This document shows positions 8,043 to 15,809 of a stretch of 47,905 nt of DNA, piece by piece. Numbering within the stretch: the stretch's first letter is position 1; each line of letters starts with the position of its first letter. The position numbers were made by a program, and so were the translations under genes. The notes under the pieces are model-generated. The model saw nothing but the letters and a program-made list of their open reading frames with translations. It had not been told where the DNA came from and searched no databases. The DNA comes from Hydrogenophaga sp. Lineage in GTDB: Bacteria > Pseudomonadota > Gammaproteobacteria > Burkholderiales > Burkholderiaceae_C. The stretch is taken from the NCBI GenBank assembly GCA_018993155.1, contig JAGKSX010000057.1, positions 1 through 47,905 of the forward strand, given 5' to 3'.

Positions 8043-8969
8043 ATGGACTCCAACGCGCTTGTGCTCTTCGTGGGCATCGTCGAGGCCGGCAACCTCAGCC
8101 TGGCCGCCCGCCAGCTGAAGATGAGCCGGGCCAACATCAGCTACCACCTGGCCCAGCTGGAGAAGTCGCTGGGCCAGCAGCTCATGCGGCGGACCAGCCG
8201 GCGTGTGGAGCTGACGGAGGTCGGTGAGCGGCTGTACCGGCACGGCAAGGTGGTGCGCGACGAATTGATGGCGGCGCGCGAGTCGGTGACAACCTTCGGG
8301 CGCTCGCTGCACGGCTCGGTGCGCCTGAGCGTGCCCACCGGCTTCGGGCACCTGGTGATGTCGGGCTGGCTGATCGAGTTCAAGCGCCGGTACCCCGACA
8401 TCGCGCTGGAGCTGCTGTTCGACAACCGCGTCGACGACCTGCTGCACGAGGAGGTGGACGTGGCGGTGCGGGTGATGTCCGAGCCGCCGCAGCAGCTGGT
8501 GGCGACGGAACTGGCGGCGGTGCGCTACGCCGTCTGCGCCTCGGTCGAGCATGCGCGCTTGCATGCCATGCCCAGCACGCTGGAAGAGCTGGAGCGCGTG
8601 CCCTTGATCACCTCCGCCGTCTCCGGCCGCGAGCTGCGGATCTCGGCCTACCGCGACGGCGAACGGCGCGAGCTGAGCCAGCGCCCGACCCTCGCCTCGG
8701 AGAATTTCCAGTTCCTGCGCGAAGCCATCCTGGCCGGCCTGGGCGTGGGGCTGGTGCCCGACTACGTCATCGACCAGGATGTCGCCGAGGGCCGCGTGGT
8801 CACGGCCCTTCACGACTGGCGGCTGAGCGTGTTCGGCACGCGCATGTTCCTGCTGCGCATGCCGAACCGCTTCCAGACCCTGGCCACACGGACCCTGATC
8901 GACTTCATCGTCGACCAGGTCCGCGCCTGGCAGGCGGGGATGCGCGTCGGGCCTGAGCGGCGCGCCTAA
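8043..8969 (+). CDS. LysR-family transcriptional regulator
   Basis: 308 residues from ATG 8043; an in-frame TTG at 8028 is an alternative but lies only a few bases from the AAGGA at 8020-8024. The helix-turn-helix (AGNLSLAARQLKMSRANISYH) and the following wing (TSRRVELTEVG) are standard for the CrgA/DmlR-like group that controls metabolic genes. The effector domain includes the usual VDVAVRV segment and a late AGLGVGLVPDYV segment. It is divergent from the acyl-CoA dehydrogenase, the most likely target. Its stop codon overlaps that of the convergent nitronate monooxygenase gene by 4 bases. Confidence 0.9.
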   Translation: MDSNALVLFVGIVEAGNLSLAARQLKMSRANISYHLAQLEKSLGQQLMRRTSRRVELTEVGERLYRHGKVVRDELMAARESVTTFGRSLHGSVRLSVPTGFGHLVMSGWLIEFKRRYPDIALELLFDNRVDDLLHEEVDVAVRVMSEPPQQLVATELAAVRYAVCASVEHARLHAMPSTLEELERVPLITSAVSGRELRISAYRDGERRELSQRPTLASENFQFLREAILAGLGVGLVPDYVIDQDVAEGRVVTALHDWRLSVFGTRMFLLRMPNRFQTLATRTLIDFIVDQVRAWQAGMRVGPERRA

Positions 8970-9979
8970 GCCGACACCTGCAGGCGCTGGAATCGGCCGC
9001 AGGCCTGCACGCACTCCCGTTGCAGCCGCTGCACGATGCTGGCCACCGGCTCGATCGCGCGCGCAAAACCCACGGCGGGCCCCATGGAGAGCATGCCTTC
9101 CTCGTGCTGGCCGGCCTGGTAGGCCAGGGTCTGCGTGCGCTCGCCGCTGATCAGCTCACCGAACGCCGCGTAGCTGTTCGCGCCCGTCTGCTCCAGCGCA
9201 GCCACCTTGCGCGCGTTGTCGTTGTCGATGATGCGCCAGGTGTCGCCCAGGCTGCCGAGCACGGCGCGGGTGCCATGTTCGTCGGTATTCACCACGCGCT
9301 GCTTGTAGGCCTCGTGCGCGGGCGTCTCCACCGCCGCGGTGAAGACGCTGCCCATCACCACCGCATCCGCCCCCAGGGCCAGCGCGGCGGCGATCTGCCG
9401 GCCGTGGCCAATGCCACCACCCAGCGCCAGCGGCACCTGCAGTCGCTCCAGCGCATACGCGCCATTCAGGAAGGTCGGCAGCTGGTTGTTGCCCGGGTGG
9501 CCGCCCTCTTCCATGCCCACCAGCGTGACCGCGTCCACACCCATGTTCTGTGCGGCCACCGCGTGGCGCACGTGCGCACACTTGTGGACCACGACCGCGC
9601 CGGCTTCCTTGATCGCGGGCAACAGCGGCGTGGGCGGCAGCCCCGCCGTCTCGAAGATCCGCACGCCCTCTTCGAGCGCGATGCGCAGGCGCGTGAGCAT
9701 CACATCGTTCTGTGCCACGCGGCGCGAGAGCGTGAGGTTCACACCGAAGGGCTGGCCCTGGGTCCATTCCCGGCAGTCGCGCAGCGCCTGGCGGAACGCC
9801 TCGTCGGAGCGCGAACTGCGCGCGGTGATGAAGCCCATGCCGCCAGCGCGCACCATGGCGGCGACCAGGCGCGCGTCCGACAGCCACATCATGCCGCCCA
9901 GCAGCAAGGGCCAGCGGATGCCCAGCAGCTCGGTGATGCGCGTGGGAAGACGGTCCGGAATCGTGACGCCCGCGCTCAT
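8966..9979 (-). CDS. Nitronate monooxygenase / 2-nitropropane dioxygenase family flavoprotein
   Basis: 337 residues with a TIM-barrel NMO fold. IRWPLLLGGMMWLSD near the N-terminus, PFGVNLTLS, the EEGGHPGNNQLPT loop carrying the conserved His, and the phosphate-binding stretch GGGIGHGRQIAAALALGADAVVMGS all belong to this FMN family. Members oxidise alkyl nitronates such as propionate 3-nitronate, but many are enoyl-reductase-like or uncharacterised. Its start overlaps the IclR stop by 4 bases (ATGA), so regulator and enzyme are co-expressed. It may have a role in the pathway controlled by that IclR protein rather than in nitronate detoxification. Confidence 0.85.
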   Translation of the reverse strand: MSAGVTIPDRLPTRITELLGIRWPLLLGGMMWLSDARLVAAMVRAGGMGFITARSSRSDEAFRQALRDCREWTQGQPFGVNLTLSRRVAQNDVMLTRLRIALEEGVRIFETAGLPPTPLLPAIKEAGAVVVHKCAHVRHAVAAQNMGVDAVTLVGMEEGGHPGNNQLPTFLNGAYALERLQVPLALGGGIGHGRQIAAALALGADAVVMGSVFTAAVETPAHEAYKQRVVNTDEHGTRAVLGSLGDTWRIIDNDNARKVAALEQTGANSYAAFGELISGERTQTLAYQAGQHEEGMLSMGPAVGFARAIEPVASIVQRLQRECVQACGRFQRLQVSA

Positions 9980-10791
9980 ACGTGCCGCCCCATCAGCAGG
10001 ATCGGATGGAGCTCCAGCGCCAGCTGGCGCAACAGCGGCCCCACCTCGCTGAGCATCAGCGGCTGCGGCAGCAGCGTCGCCGGGCCGCCGCAGCTGATCA
10101 CATAGCGTTCACCGGCCGGCAGTTCGATGGCCGATGCGACGGTGTTGATCTGGTGCCGAGGGCGCTCGTGGTACGTGAAGCCGCGCTCCGGGTACCGCGC
10201 GATGGCCTGTGCCAGTGCCTGCTGCTCCGCCGGATCGGCGGCCGCGTCGCCGGCCTCGGCCAGCAGACGCGCGCGCTCGTCGGGCGTGCACGAGGCCAGG
10301 TAGGCCCAGCCGATCGCGCTGTGGAACAGCGGAATGCGCGAGCCCACGCGCAGGTTCATCAGCAGCGGTGAATTGCCCTGGCAGCGCAGCAGGTAGACGA
10401 TGCTGTCGCCGTCCCGGCGCCCCAGGGCCACGGCCACCTGGTAGCGGTCGGCCAATGCCTGCAGCCGTGGGCGAATCACTTCCAGCGCCTCCTGCCCGGC
10501 GAGCGCGGCCGCGCCCAGCGCAATCACCGCCGCGCCCAGCTGCAGCTTGTCCTTGCCCGGCACCGGGCTCAGGAAGCCGGTCTTCTGCAAGGTGTGGCAC
10601 AGCCGCCAGACCGTGGGCTGCGCGAGCCCTGTCAGGTGGGCGATTTCCGTGGTGCCCAGCATGCGCCGCTCGGCGTCGAAACAACGCAGCACCTCCAGCC
10701 CGCGCGCGAGCGCCGTGACGAACTGGCGGTCGGGTTCGGCCGCCTCCGGGGGTTCGCCCACAGGACTTGTGGACGTGTCGGTGCTTGACAT
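9976..10791 (-). CDS. IclR-family transcriptional regulator
   Basis: 271 residues. The N-terminal winged helix begins near residue 25 (LARGLEVLRCFD, then MLGTTEIAHLTGLAQPTVWRLCHTLQ), the standard IclR DNA-binding pattern. The C-terminal GAF-like effector domain follows (RLQALADRYQVAVALGRRDGDSIVYL and a later HQINTVASAIE). The promoter of the divergent seven-gene operon begins inside its start codon (TTGACA at 10785-10790), so regulator and operon share one control region. Most likely it represses or activates the 10.9-18.7 kb catabolic operon in response to a pathway acid. Confidence 0.93.
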   Translation of the reverse strand: MSSTDTSTSPVGEPPEAAEPDRQFVTALARGLEVLRCFDAERRMLGTTEIAHLTGLAQPTVWRLCHTLQKTGFLSPVPGKDKLQLGAAVIALGAAALAGQEALEVIRPRLQALADRYQVAVALGRRDGDSIVYLLRCQGNSPLLMNLRVGSRIPLFHSAIGWAYLASCTPDERARLLAEAGDAAADPAEQQALAQAIARYPERGFTYHERPRHQINTVASAIELPAGERYVISCGGPATLLPQPLMLSEVGPLLRQLALELHPILLMGRHV

Positions 10792-10814
10792 GGGGATGCC
10801 ACCTTTCGTATGAT
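10785..10814 (+). promoter_or_regulatory. Strong sigma70-like promoter of the seven-gene CoA pathway operon
   Basis: TTGACA (10785-10790, six of six) and TATGAT (10809-10814, five of six) are 18 bp apart. Transcription would begin near 10821, about 40 bases before the first gene. It is the best-looking promoter in the window. The -35 overlaps the IclR start codon on the other strand. Confidence 0.6.
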
Positions 10815-10840
10815 CAATTCACTTAGCGAGTTATCAATTC
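10813..10840. promoter_or_regulatory. ATCAATTC direct repeat, probable IclR operator
   Basis: ATCAATTC occurs at 10813-10820 and 10833-10840, exactly 20 bp (two helical turns) apart. The first copy overlaps the -10 element and the second lies just past the expected transcription start, so bound protein would block the operon promoter. The regulator is most likely the adjacent IclR protein. Confidence 0.5.
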
Positions 10841-10861
10841 GCCATGCAAATTATAAAGAGA

Positions 10862-12088
10862 ATGACAGACAAAATCAACCCCCTGCCTCAGCCCGTGGCC
10901 ACCCTGGCCACCGGCGGCGGCATTTCCTGGCCCGGCGACAGCCACTGGGGCCCCGATGCGCTGGAGCGCGCCGTGCAGGTGGCCGGCGCGCGCCTGCGCC
11001 AGCCCCTGGTCATCACCGACCCGGTGGTGTGGCGCGCCGTCGGCCCCGCCGTGCAGGCCGCGCTCGCCACCGTGCCCGGGCTGTCCTGGCAGGTGTACGA
11101 CGGCGTGGTGCCCAACCCCACGCTGACCCAGGTGCGCGAGGCGCTGCAGACGGCGCGGCGCCTGGGCTGCGGCAGCCTCATCGCCGTGGGCGGCGGCAGC
11201 GCGATCGACGTGGCCAAGGTGGTCCTGGCCGGCCTGGCCGGCGGCCTGGACGTGGAGGAACTGCAGGCGCCGCGCGGCCGGGCCTGGCTCGACGCCCCCG
11301 CCACGCCCGAGGACGCCCTGCTGCTGGCGGTGCCCACCACCTCGGGCACCGGCAGCGAAAGCAGCTCGGCTGCGCTGATCCAGGGCGACGACGGCCGCAA
11401 GCACCTGTACCGCTCGCTGCGCCCCCGCCCCGCCATCGTGGCACTGCAACCTTCGCTGACGCTGGGCCTGCCGCCCCGCCCCACCGCGCACGGCGGCTTC
11501 GACGCGGTGCTGCACGCGCTGGGCACCTGGGTCAACACCGACCCGTCCCCGGTCGGCAAGGCCCTGGCCTTGCACGCGCTGCGCATCTGCCTGCCAGCCC
11601 TGCCCGCCGTGCTGCGGGAACCGGACAGCCTGCAGGCCCGCGCCGACATGCAGATGGGCGCCTACCTCGCGGGCGTGGCCATCGGCCTGAACAAGGTGGA
11701 CGCGGTGCACGGCATGTGCACGCCGCTCGAAGCGCGCGTGCACCTCACGCACGCGGAAGTGCTGGCCCCGGTGTTCAGCGTGGTGGCGCGCCACACGGTA
11801 CAGACCCACGCCCGCCCTTACGCGGAGGCGGCACGCGCGCTGGACATCGCGAGCACCGGCAACGAGCAGCACGACGCGCTGGCACTGATCGAAGCAGTGG
11901 AAGGCCTGGCCCGGCTCGGCGGCATCGCCACGCGCTTCACGGATCTGCGCCTGTCGGCGCAGGACGCCGACGAACTTGCGACCCGGGCGCTGCGCAGCGC
12001 CTCCACCCCGCTGAACCCGCGCCCGCTGGCGCACCCAGACATCCGGTCGCTGTACCTGCAGATGGCCCACCCAGGAGTTTCCCCATGA
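10862..12088 (+). CDS. Iron-containing alcohol dehydrogenase (group III; maleylacetate-reductase/butanol-dehydrogenase type)
   Basis: 408 residues from ATG 10862; an ATG at 10844 is possible but has no ribosome-binding site and touches the operator. Nucleotide-binding VGGGSAID and the PTTSGTGSE motif are clear. Spacing from FucO suggests the metal ligands Asp214, His218, His283 and His297. The further His that FucO-type enzymes carry four residues after the third ligand is a Thr here (VHGMCTPLE). The enzyme should interconvert an alcohol and an aldehyde, or reduce an enol acid, with NAD(P)(H). It overlaps the next gene by 4 bases (ATGA), coupling it to an aldehyde dehydrogenase, which suggests alcohol oxidation. 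Confidence 0.88.
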   Translation: MTDKINPLPQPVATLATGGGISWPGDSHWGPDALERAVQVAGARLRQPLVITDPVVWRAVGPAVQAALATVPGLSWQVYDGVVPNPTLTQVREALQTARRLGCGSLIAVGGGSAIDVAKVVLAGLAGGLDVEELQAPRGRAWLDAPATPEDALLLAVPTTSGTGSESSSAALIQGDDGRKHLYRSLRPRPAIVALQPSLTLGLPPRPTAHGGFDAVLHALGTWVNTDPSPVGKALALHALRICLPALPAVLREPDSLQARADMQMGAYLAGVAIGLNKVDAVHGMCTPLEARVHLTHAEVLAPVFSVVARHTVQTHARPYAEAARALDIASTGNEQHDALALIEAVEGLARLGGIATRFTDLRLSAQDADELATRALRSASTPLNPRPLAHPDIRSLYLQMAHPGVSP

Positions 12089-13548
12089 ACGTTGTCGACA
12101 CCCGGCCCTATGAACTGCTCATCGGCGAGCGCTGGACCGCAGGCGCACAAGGCCGCACCTTCGACACCCTGAACCCCGCCACCGGCCAGGTGCTGGCCCA
12201 GGTGCACGAGGCCACCGAGGCCGACGTGGATGCGGCCGTGATGGCCGCGCACGAGGCGCACCAAAAACACTGGCGCAAGACCACCCCAGCCGAGCGCGGC
12301 CGGCTGCTGCGGCGCCTGGCCGAGCTGTTCGAGCGCGACCGCGAAAAGATCGCCTGGCTCGAAACCTTGAACGTGGGCAAGCCCATCACGCATTCGCTGG
12401 AATCGCTCAAGGCCATGCCCGCGTCGCTGGCGTACTTCGCCGGCATCATCCCCGCCGTGCGCGGCGAGACCATCCCGGTGGGGCAGCCGGACGTGCTGAA
12501 CTTCACCCTGCGCGAACCGCTGGGCGTGTGCGCCCTGGTCATGCCGTGGAACTACCCGATGACGCTCACCGTCAACAAGCTCGGGCCGGCCCTGGCCGCG
12601 GGCAACACGGTGATCCTCAAGCCCTCGGAGGTGACGCCGCTGTCCACCATGGCGCTGGCGCGCTTGTTCGAGGAGGCCGGTTTCCCCGCGGGTGTGGTGA
12701 ACGTGGTCAACGGCCCGGGCGCCACCGTGGGCCAGCGGCTGGTGACGCACCCGCTGGTCTCGCGCGTGTCGTTCACCGGCGGCACCGTGACCGGCGCGCG
12801 CATCCTGGCCGCCACCGCCAGCGACGTCAAACGCGTGACCCTGGAGCTGGGCGGCAAATCGCCCCTCATCGTGTTCGACGACGCGCCGCTGGAGAAGGCC
12901 GTGGCCGTGGCCGCGGGCGACCTCATCAAGAACTCGGGCCAGGTGTGCATCTCCTGCACCCGCCTGCTGGTGCAGGACGGCATCCGCGACGAATTCATTC
13001 AACGCCTGCAGCAGCGGCTCGCGACCGTGCGCGTGGGCTCGCCCACCGACCCGGCCACCGAGATGGGGCCGCTGGTCAGCGCGGCGCAGAAGCAGCGCGT
13101 CGAGCAGTACATCGAAATCGCCGGCCGCGAAGGTGCCTTGCCCGCCGCGTCCGGGCAGATGGCGCTGGACGCCACGACGGCTGCCGGCTTTTTCGTGCGG
13201 CCCACCCTGCTGCTGAACTCGCACAACCGCATGCAGTCCGCGCAGGACGAGATCTTCGGCCCGGTGCAATCGGTCATCGGCTTTCGCGACGAGGCCCAGG
13301 CGCTGGACCTCGCCAACGACTCGCGCTACGGCCTGGCCGCCGTGCTGTTCACGCGCGATGGCGGCCGCGCCCTGCGCATGGCGCACGGCCTGCAGAGCGG
13401 CAGCGTGGCGATCAACACCGGCGTGCGCACCTCCTTCGACGCGCCCTTCGGCGGCTACAAGCAGTCCGGCATCGGCAAGGAGCGCGGGCTCGAAGCGATC
13501 TACGAAAACACCCAGCTCAAGAACGTCAAGTACGACATGAGCGTGTAA
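12085..13548 (+). CDS. Aldehyde dehydrogenase (betaine-aldehyde/phenylacetaldehyde dehydrogenase type)
   Basis: 487 residues, full length for the family. MPWNYPM, the SFTGGTVTG cofactor loop, LELGGKSP with general-base Glu254, and SGQVCISCTR with nucleophile Cys288 are all present, as is the C-terminal PFGGYKQSGIGKE. It oxidises an aldehyde to its acid with NAD(P)+ in the cytoplasm. AGGAG lies just before the ATG, and the start overlaps the alcohol dehydrogenase stop by 4 bases. With the first gene it forms an alcohol-to-acid pair feeding the acyl-CoA synthetase further down the operon. The substrate is unknown. Confidence 0.95.
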   Translation: MNVVDTRPYELLIGERWTAGAQGRTFDTLNPATGQVLAQVHEATEADVDAAVMAAHEAHQKHWRKTTPAERGRLLRRLAELFERDREKIAWLETLNVGKPITHSLESLKAMPASLAYFAGIIPAVRGETIPVGQPDVLNFTLREPLGVCALVMPWNYPMTLTVNKLGPALAAGNTVILKPSEVTPLSTMALARLFEEAGFPAGVVNVVNGPGATVGQRLVTHPLVSRVSFTGGTVTGARILAATASDVKRVTLELGGKSPLIVFDDAPLEKAVAVAAGDLIKNSGQVCISCTRLLVQDGIRDEFIQRLQQRLATVRVGSPTDPATEMGPLVSAAQKQRVEQYIEIAGREGALPAASGQMALDATTAAGFFVRPTLLLNSHNRMQSAQDEIFGPVQSVIGFRDEAQALDLANDSRYGLAAVLFTRDGGRALRMAHGLQSGSVAINTGVRTSFDAPFGGYKQSGIGKERGLEAIYENTQLKNVKYDMSV

Positions 13549-13573
13549 ACCCTTTCAACCCAGGAGACCACCA

Positions 13574-14539
13574 ATGAAACTCAGCAAAAAAATCGTTTTC
13601 GGCCTCGCGGCGTGCACGCTCGCGGGCAGCGCCCTGGCCGAATGGCCCGACAAGCCCATCCGCATGGTGATCGGTTTCGCCCCCGGCGGTGCGTCCGACA
13701 TCGCCTTCAAGATGGTGCAGGAAGAACTCGCGCGCCGGCTGGGCCAGCCCGTGGTGCCGGACTACAAGCCCGGCGCGAACGGCAACATCGCCAACCAGGC
13801 CGTGGCCACCGCCGCGCCCGACGGCTACACCGCGCTGTGGGCCAACGTGGGCCCGCTGGCGGTCAACACCTACCTCTACAAGGGCGTGAAGATCGATCCG
13901 GGCAAGGCCTTCGTGCCCGTGACCCAGCTCACCGACTCGCCCCTGGTGGTGGTGGTGCCCAAGTCCTCGCCCTACCGCACCATGCAGGAGCTGCTGCAAG
14001 GCATCAGGCAAACCGGTGCCACGATGTCCTACGGCTCGGCTGGCCACGGCAGCTCCATGCACATCGCCGGCGCTTCGCTGGCCCTGGCCCTGAACGCACC
14101 CATGACCCACGTGCCCTACAAGGGCAGCGCGCCGGCCATTCAGGACTTGCTGGCCGGGCGCCTGACCTTCATGGTGGACAGCCGCTCCACCACCGCCCCG
14201 TTCATCCAGGACGGCTCGCTGCGCGCCCTGGCCGTCAGCGGTGGCAAGCGCGCCGCCGACATGCCCGAGATTCCCACCGTGGAAGAGGCCGGCGTCCCCG
14301 GCTTCAAGGTCACCACCTGGCAGGCCGTCGTCATGCCGGCGGGCACGCCCAAACCCATCGTCGACAAGTTCTCCAAGGCGCTGCGCGAGACGCTGGAAAC
14401 GCCCGAGGTGCGCGAGCGCTTCGCCCGCATCTACACGCCGCTGGTGGGCAGCACGCCCGAGGTCTTCGCGAAGTTCTGGGAAAAGGAACGCGCCGAGGCC
14501 AAGACCCTGGTGGAAACCGCCAAGCTGCAGATCGACTGA
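13574..14539 (+). CDS. Bug-family (TctC) tripartite tricarboxylate transporter substrate-binding protein
   Basis: 321 residues. A signal peptide is visible (MKLSKKIVFGLAACTLAGSALA), then the Bug opening WPDKPIRMVIGFAPGGASD. The two lobes carry the standard signatures GANGNIANQAVATAAPDGYT and THVPYKGSAPAIQDLLAGR. Bug proteins bind carboxylates or aromatic acids in the periplasm and usually pass them to TctAB, but no membrane subunits are encoded nearby, which is common in Burkholderiales. It begins 25 bases after the aldehyde dehydrogenase with AGGAG upstream. It may capture the operon's substrate or report its presence. Confidence 0.95.
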   Translation: MKLSKKIVFGLAACTLAGSALAEWPDKPIRMVIGFAPGGASDIAFKMVQEELARRLGQPVVPDYKPGANGNIANQAVATAAPDGYTALWANVGPLAVNTYLYKGVKIDPGKAFVPVTQLTDSPLVVVVPKSSPYRTMQELLQGIRQTGATMSYGSAGHGSSMHIAGASLALALNAPMTHVPYKGSAPAIQDLLAGRLTFMVDSRSTTAPFIQDGSLRALAVSGGKRAADMPEIPTVEEAGVPGFKVTTWQAVVMPAGTPKPIVDKFSKALRETLETPEVRERFARIYTPLVGSTPEVFAKFWEKERAEAKTLVETAKLQID

Positions 14540-14565
14540 CCTTGCCTTGAATGGATTGACCGATC

Positions 14566-15315
14566 ATGGATCTCGGACTGAAAGAAAGCACCGCCTTCAT
14601 CACGGGCGGAGCGGGCACGCTGGGCCTGGCCATGGCCCGGCGCTTCGTGCAGGAAGGCTGCAACGTCGTCGTGTGCGACACCAACCAGGACGCGATCGAC
14701 GCTGCCTGCGAAGAACTGACCGCCCTGGGCGGCCAGGCGCTGGGCGTGCGGGCCGACGTGACCAGCAAGGACGAGGTGGCCCAGGCCGTGCAGAAGGCCA
14801 CCGACCGCTGGCAGAAGGTGGACGTGCTGGTCAACAACGCGGGCTTCGCGCGCGACAGCTACCTCACCCGCATGCGCGAAGAAGACTGGCACGCGGTGCT
14901 CGACGTGACCCTGCTGGGCGCCTTCCATTGCTCGCGCGCCGTGCTGCCGCTGATGATGGCGCAGCGCTACGGCCGCATCGTCAACATCGCCTCGCGTGCC
15001 CACCTGGGCAACCCGGGGCAGACCAACTACTCGGCGGCCAAGGCCGGCCTGATCGGCTTCACGCGCTCGCTCGCACTGGAGTCGGGCAAGTTTGGCATCA
15101 CCGCCAACGCGGTCGCGCCCGGCGTGATCTCCACGCCGCGCATGCAGCAGCGGCCCGACTACGCCGAGCTCACCGAACGCGCCAAGTCCAACACGCCCGT
15201 GGCGCGCCTGGGCGACCCGGCCGACGTGGCCGCCACCGTGGCCTTCCTGGCCTCGCGGCTGGCCGGCTTCACCACCGGCGAGACCGTGCACGTCACCGGA
15301 GGGCGCTACGCATGA
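14566..15315 (+). CDS. SDR-family oxidoreductase (FabG-like)
   Basis: 249 residues. The cofactor loop TGGAGTLG near residues 14-21, NNAG, and the catalytic set Ser143, Tyr155 and Lys159 (YSAAK) mark an intact classical SDR. The ending GETVHVTGGRYA is FabG-like. The likely reaction is oxidation or reduction at a hydroxyl or keto group of a CoA-linked or free intermediate. It overlaps the MaoC-type hydratase gene by 4 bases (ATGA), and hydratase plus SDR is a normal beta-oxidation pairing: enoyl-CoA to hydroxyacyl-CoA to ketoacyl-CoA. Confidence 0.93.
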   Translation: MDLGLKESTAFITGGAGTLGLAMARRFVQEGCNVVVCDTNQDAIDAACEELTALGGQALGVRADVTSKDEVAQAVQKATDRWQKVDVLVNNAGFARDSYLTRMREEDWHAVLDVTLLGAFHCSRAVLPLMMAQRYGRIVNIASRAHLGNPGQTNYSAAKAGLIGFTRSLALESGKFGITANAVAPGVISTPRMQQRPDYAELTERAKSNTPVARLGDPADVAATVAFLASRLAGFTTGETVHVTGGRYA

Positions 15316-15809
15316 GCACCCCCTTCGACCTGGACGAACACCTGGGCCGGCGCCTGTACTTCGACGACCTGCAGACCGGCCAGACCTGGGAAAGCCCGCG
15401 CCGCACCGTGACCGAGGCCGACGTGGTGCAGTTCGCGGGCCTCTCGGGCGACTACAACGCGCTGCACACCGACGCGGTGTTCGCCGCCGAGCACCCCTTC
15501 GGCCAGCGCGCCGCGCACGGCCTGCTGACCCTGGCTATCGCATCCGGCCTGACCACCCGCATGCCGGTGTACCGGCTGATGGACGGCGCCCGCCTGGCGC
15601 TGACCGAACTGCGCTGCCAGTGGCGTGCGCCCGTCTTCATGGGCGACACCCTGCATGTGGAGCTGCGCATCGGTGAGAAAACGCTGTCGCAGAAACGCCC
15701 CGGCACCGGCCGCGTGGCGATGCACCGCACGGTGAAGAACCAGCGCGGCGAGGTGGTGGTGGAGAGCGAATGGACCACGCTGATGAAATGCAGAACGGAG
15801 GCCGCATGA
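15312..15809 (+). CDS. MaoC-like (R)-specific enoyl-CoA hydratase/dehydratase
   Basis: 165 residues of single hotdog domain. The hydratase-2 catalytic stretch is FAGLSGDYNALHTD, in which the Asp-x-Asn-x-x-His of (R)-specific hydratases is kept, although the usual Pro is Ala. The second motif FGQRAAHGLLTL precedes the long helix. It should add water to an enoyl-CoA or remove it from a hydroxyacyl-CoA. The gene overlaps both neighbours by 4 bases, so SDR, hydratase and acyl-CoA synthetase form one translationally coupled block. Itaconyl- or mesaconyl-CoA-type hydratases belong to the same family and are possible alternatives. Confidence 0.92.
   Translation: MSTPFDLDEHLGRRLYFDDLQTGQTWESPRRTVTEADVVQFAGLSGDYNALHTDAVFAAEHPFGQRAAHGLLTLAIASGLTTRMPVYRLMDGARLALTELRCQWRAPVFMGDTLHVELRIGEKTLSQKRPGTGRVAMHRTVKNQRGEVVVESEWTTLMKCRTEAA

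Noticed and set aside
10810-13548. A 912-residue fusion ahead of the aldehyde dehydrogenase
   Set aside because: The first part is an Arg/Pro-rich shadow of the alcohol dehydrogenase frame; the ATG at 12085 with a ribosome-binding site is the real start.
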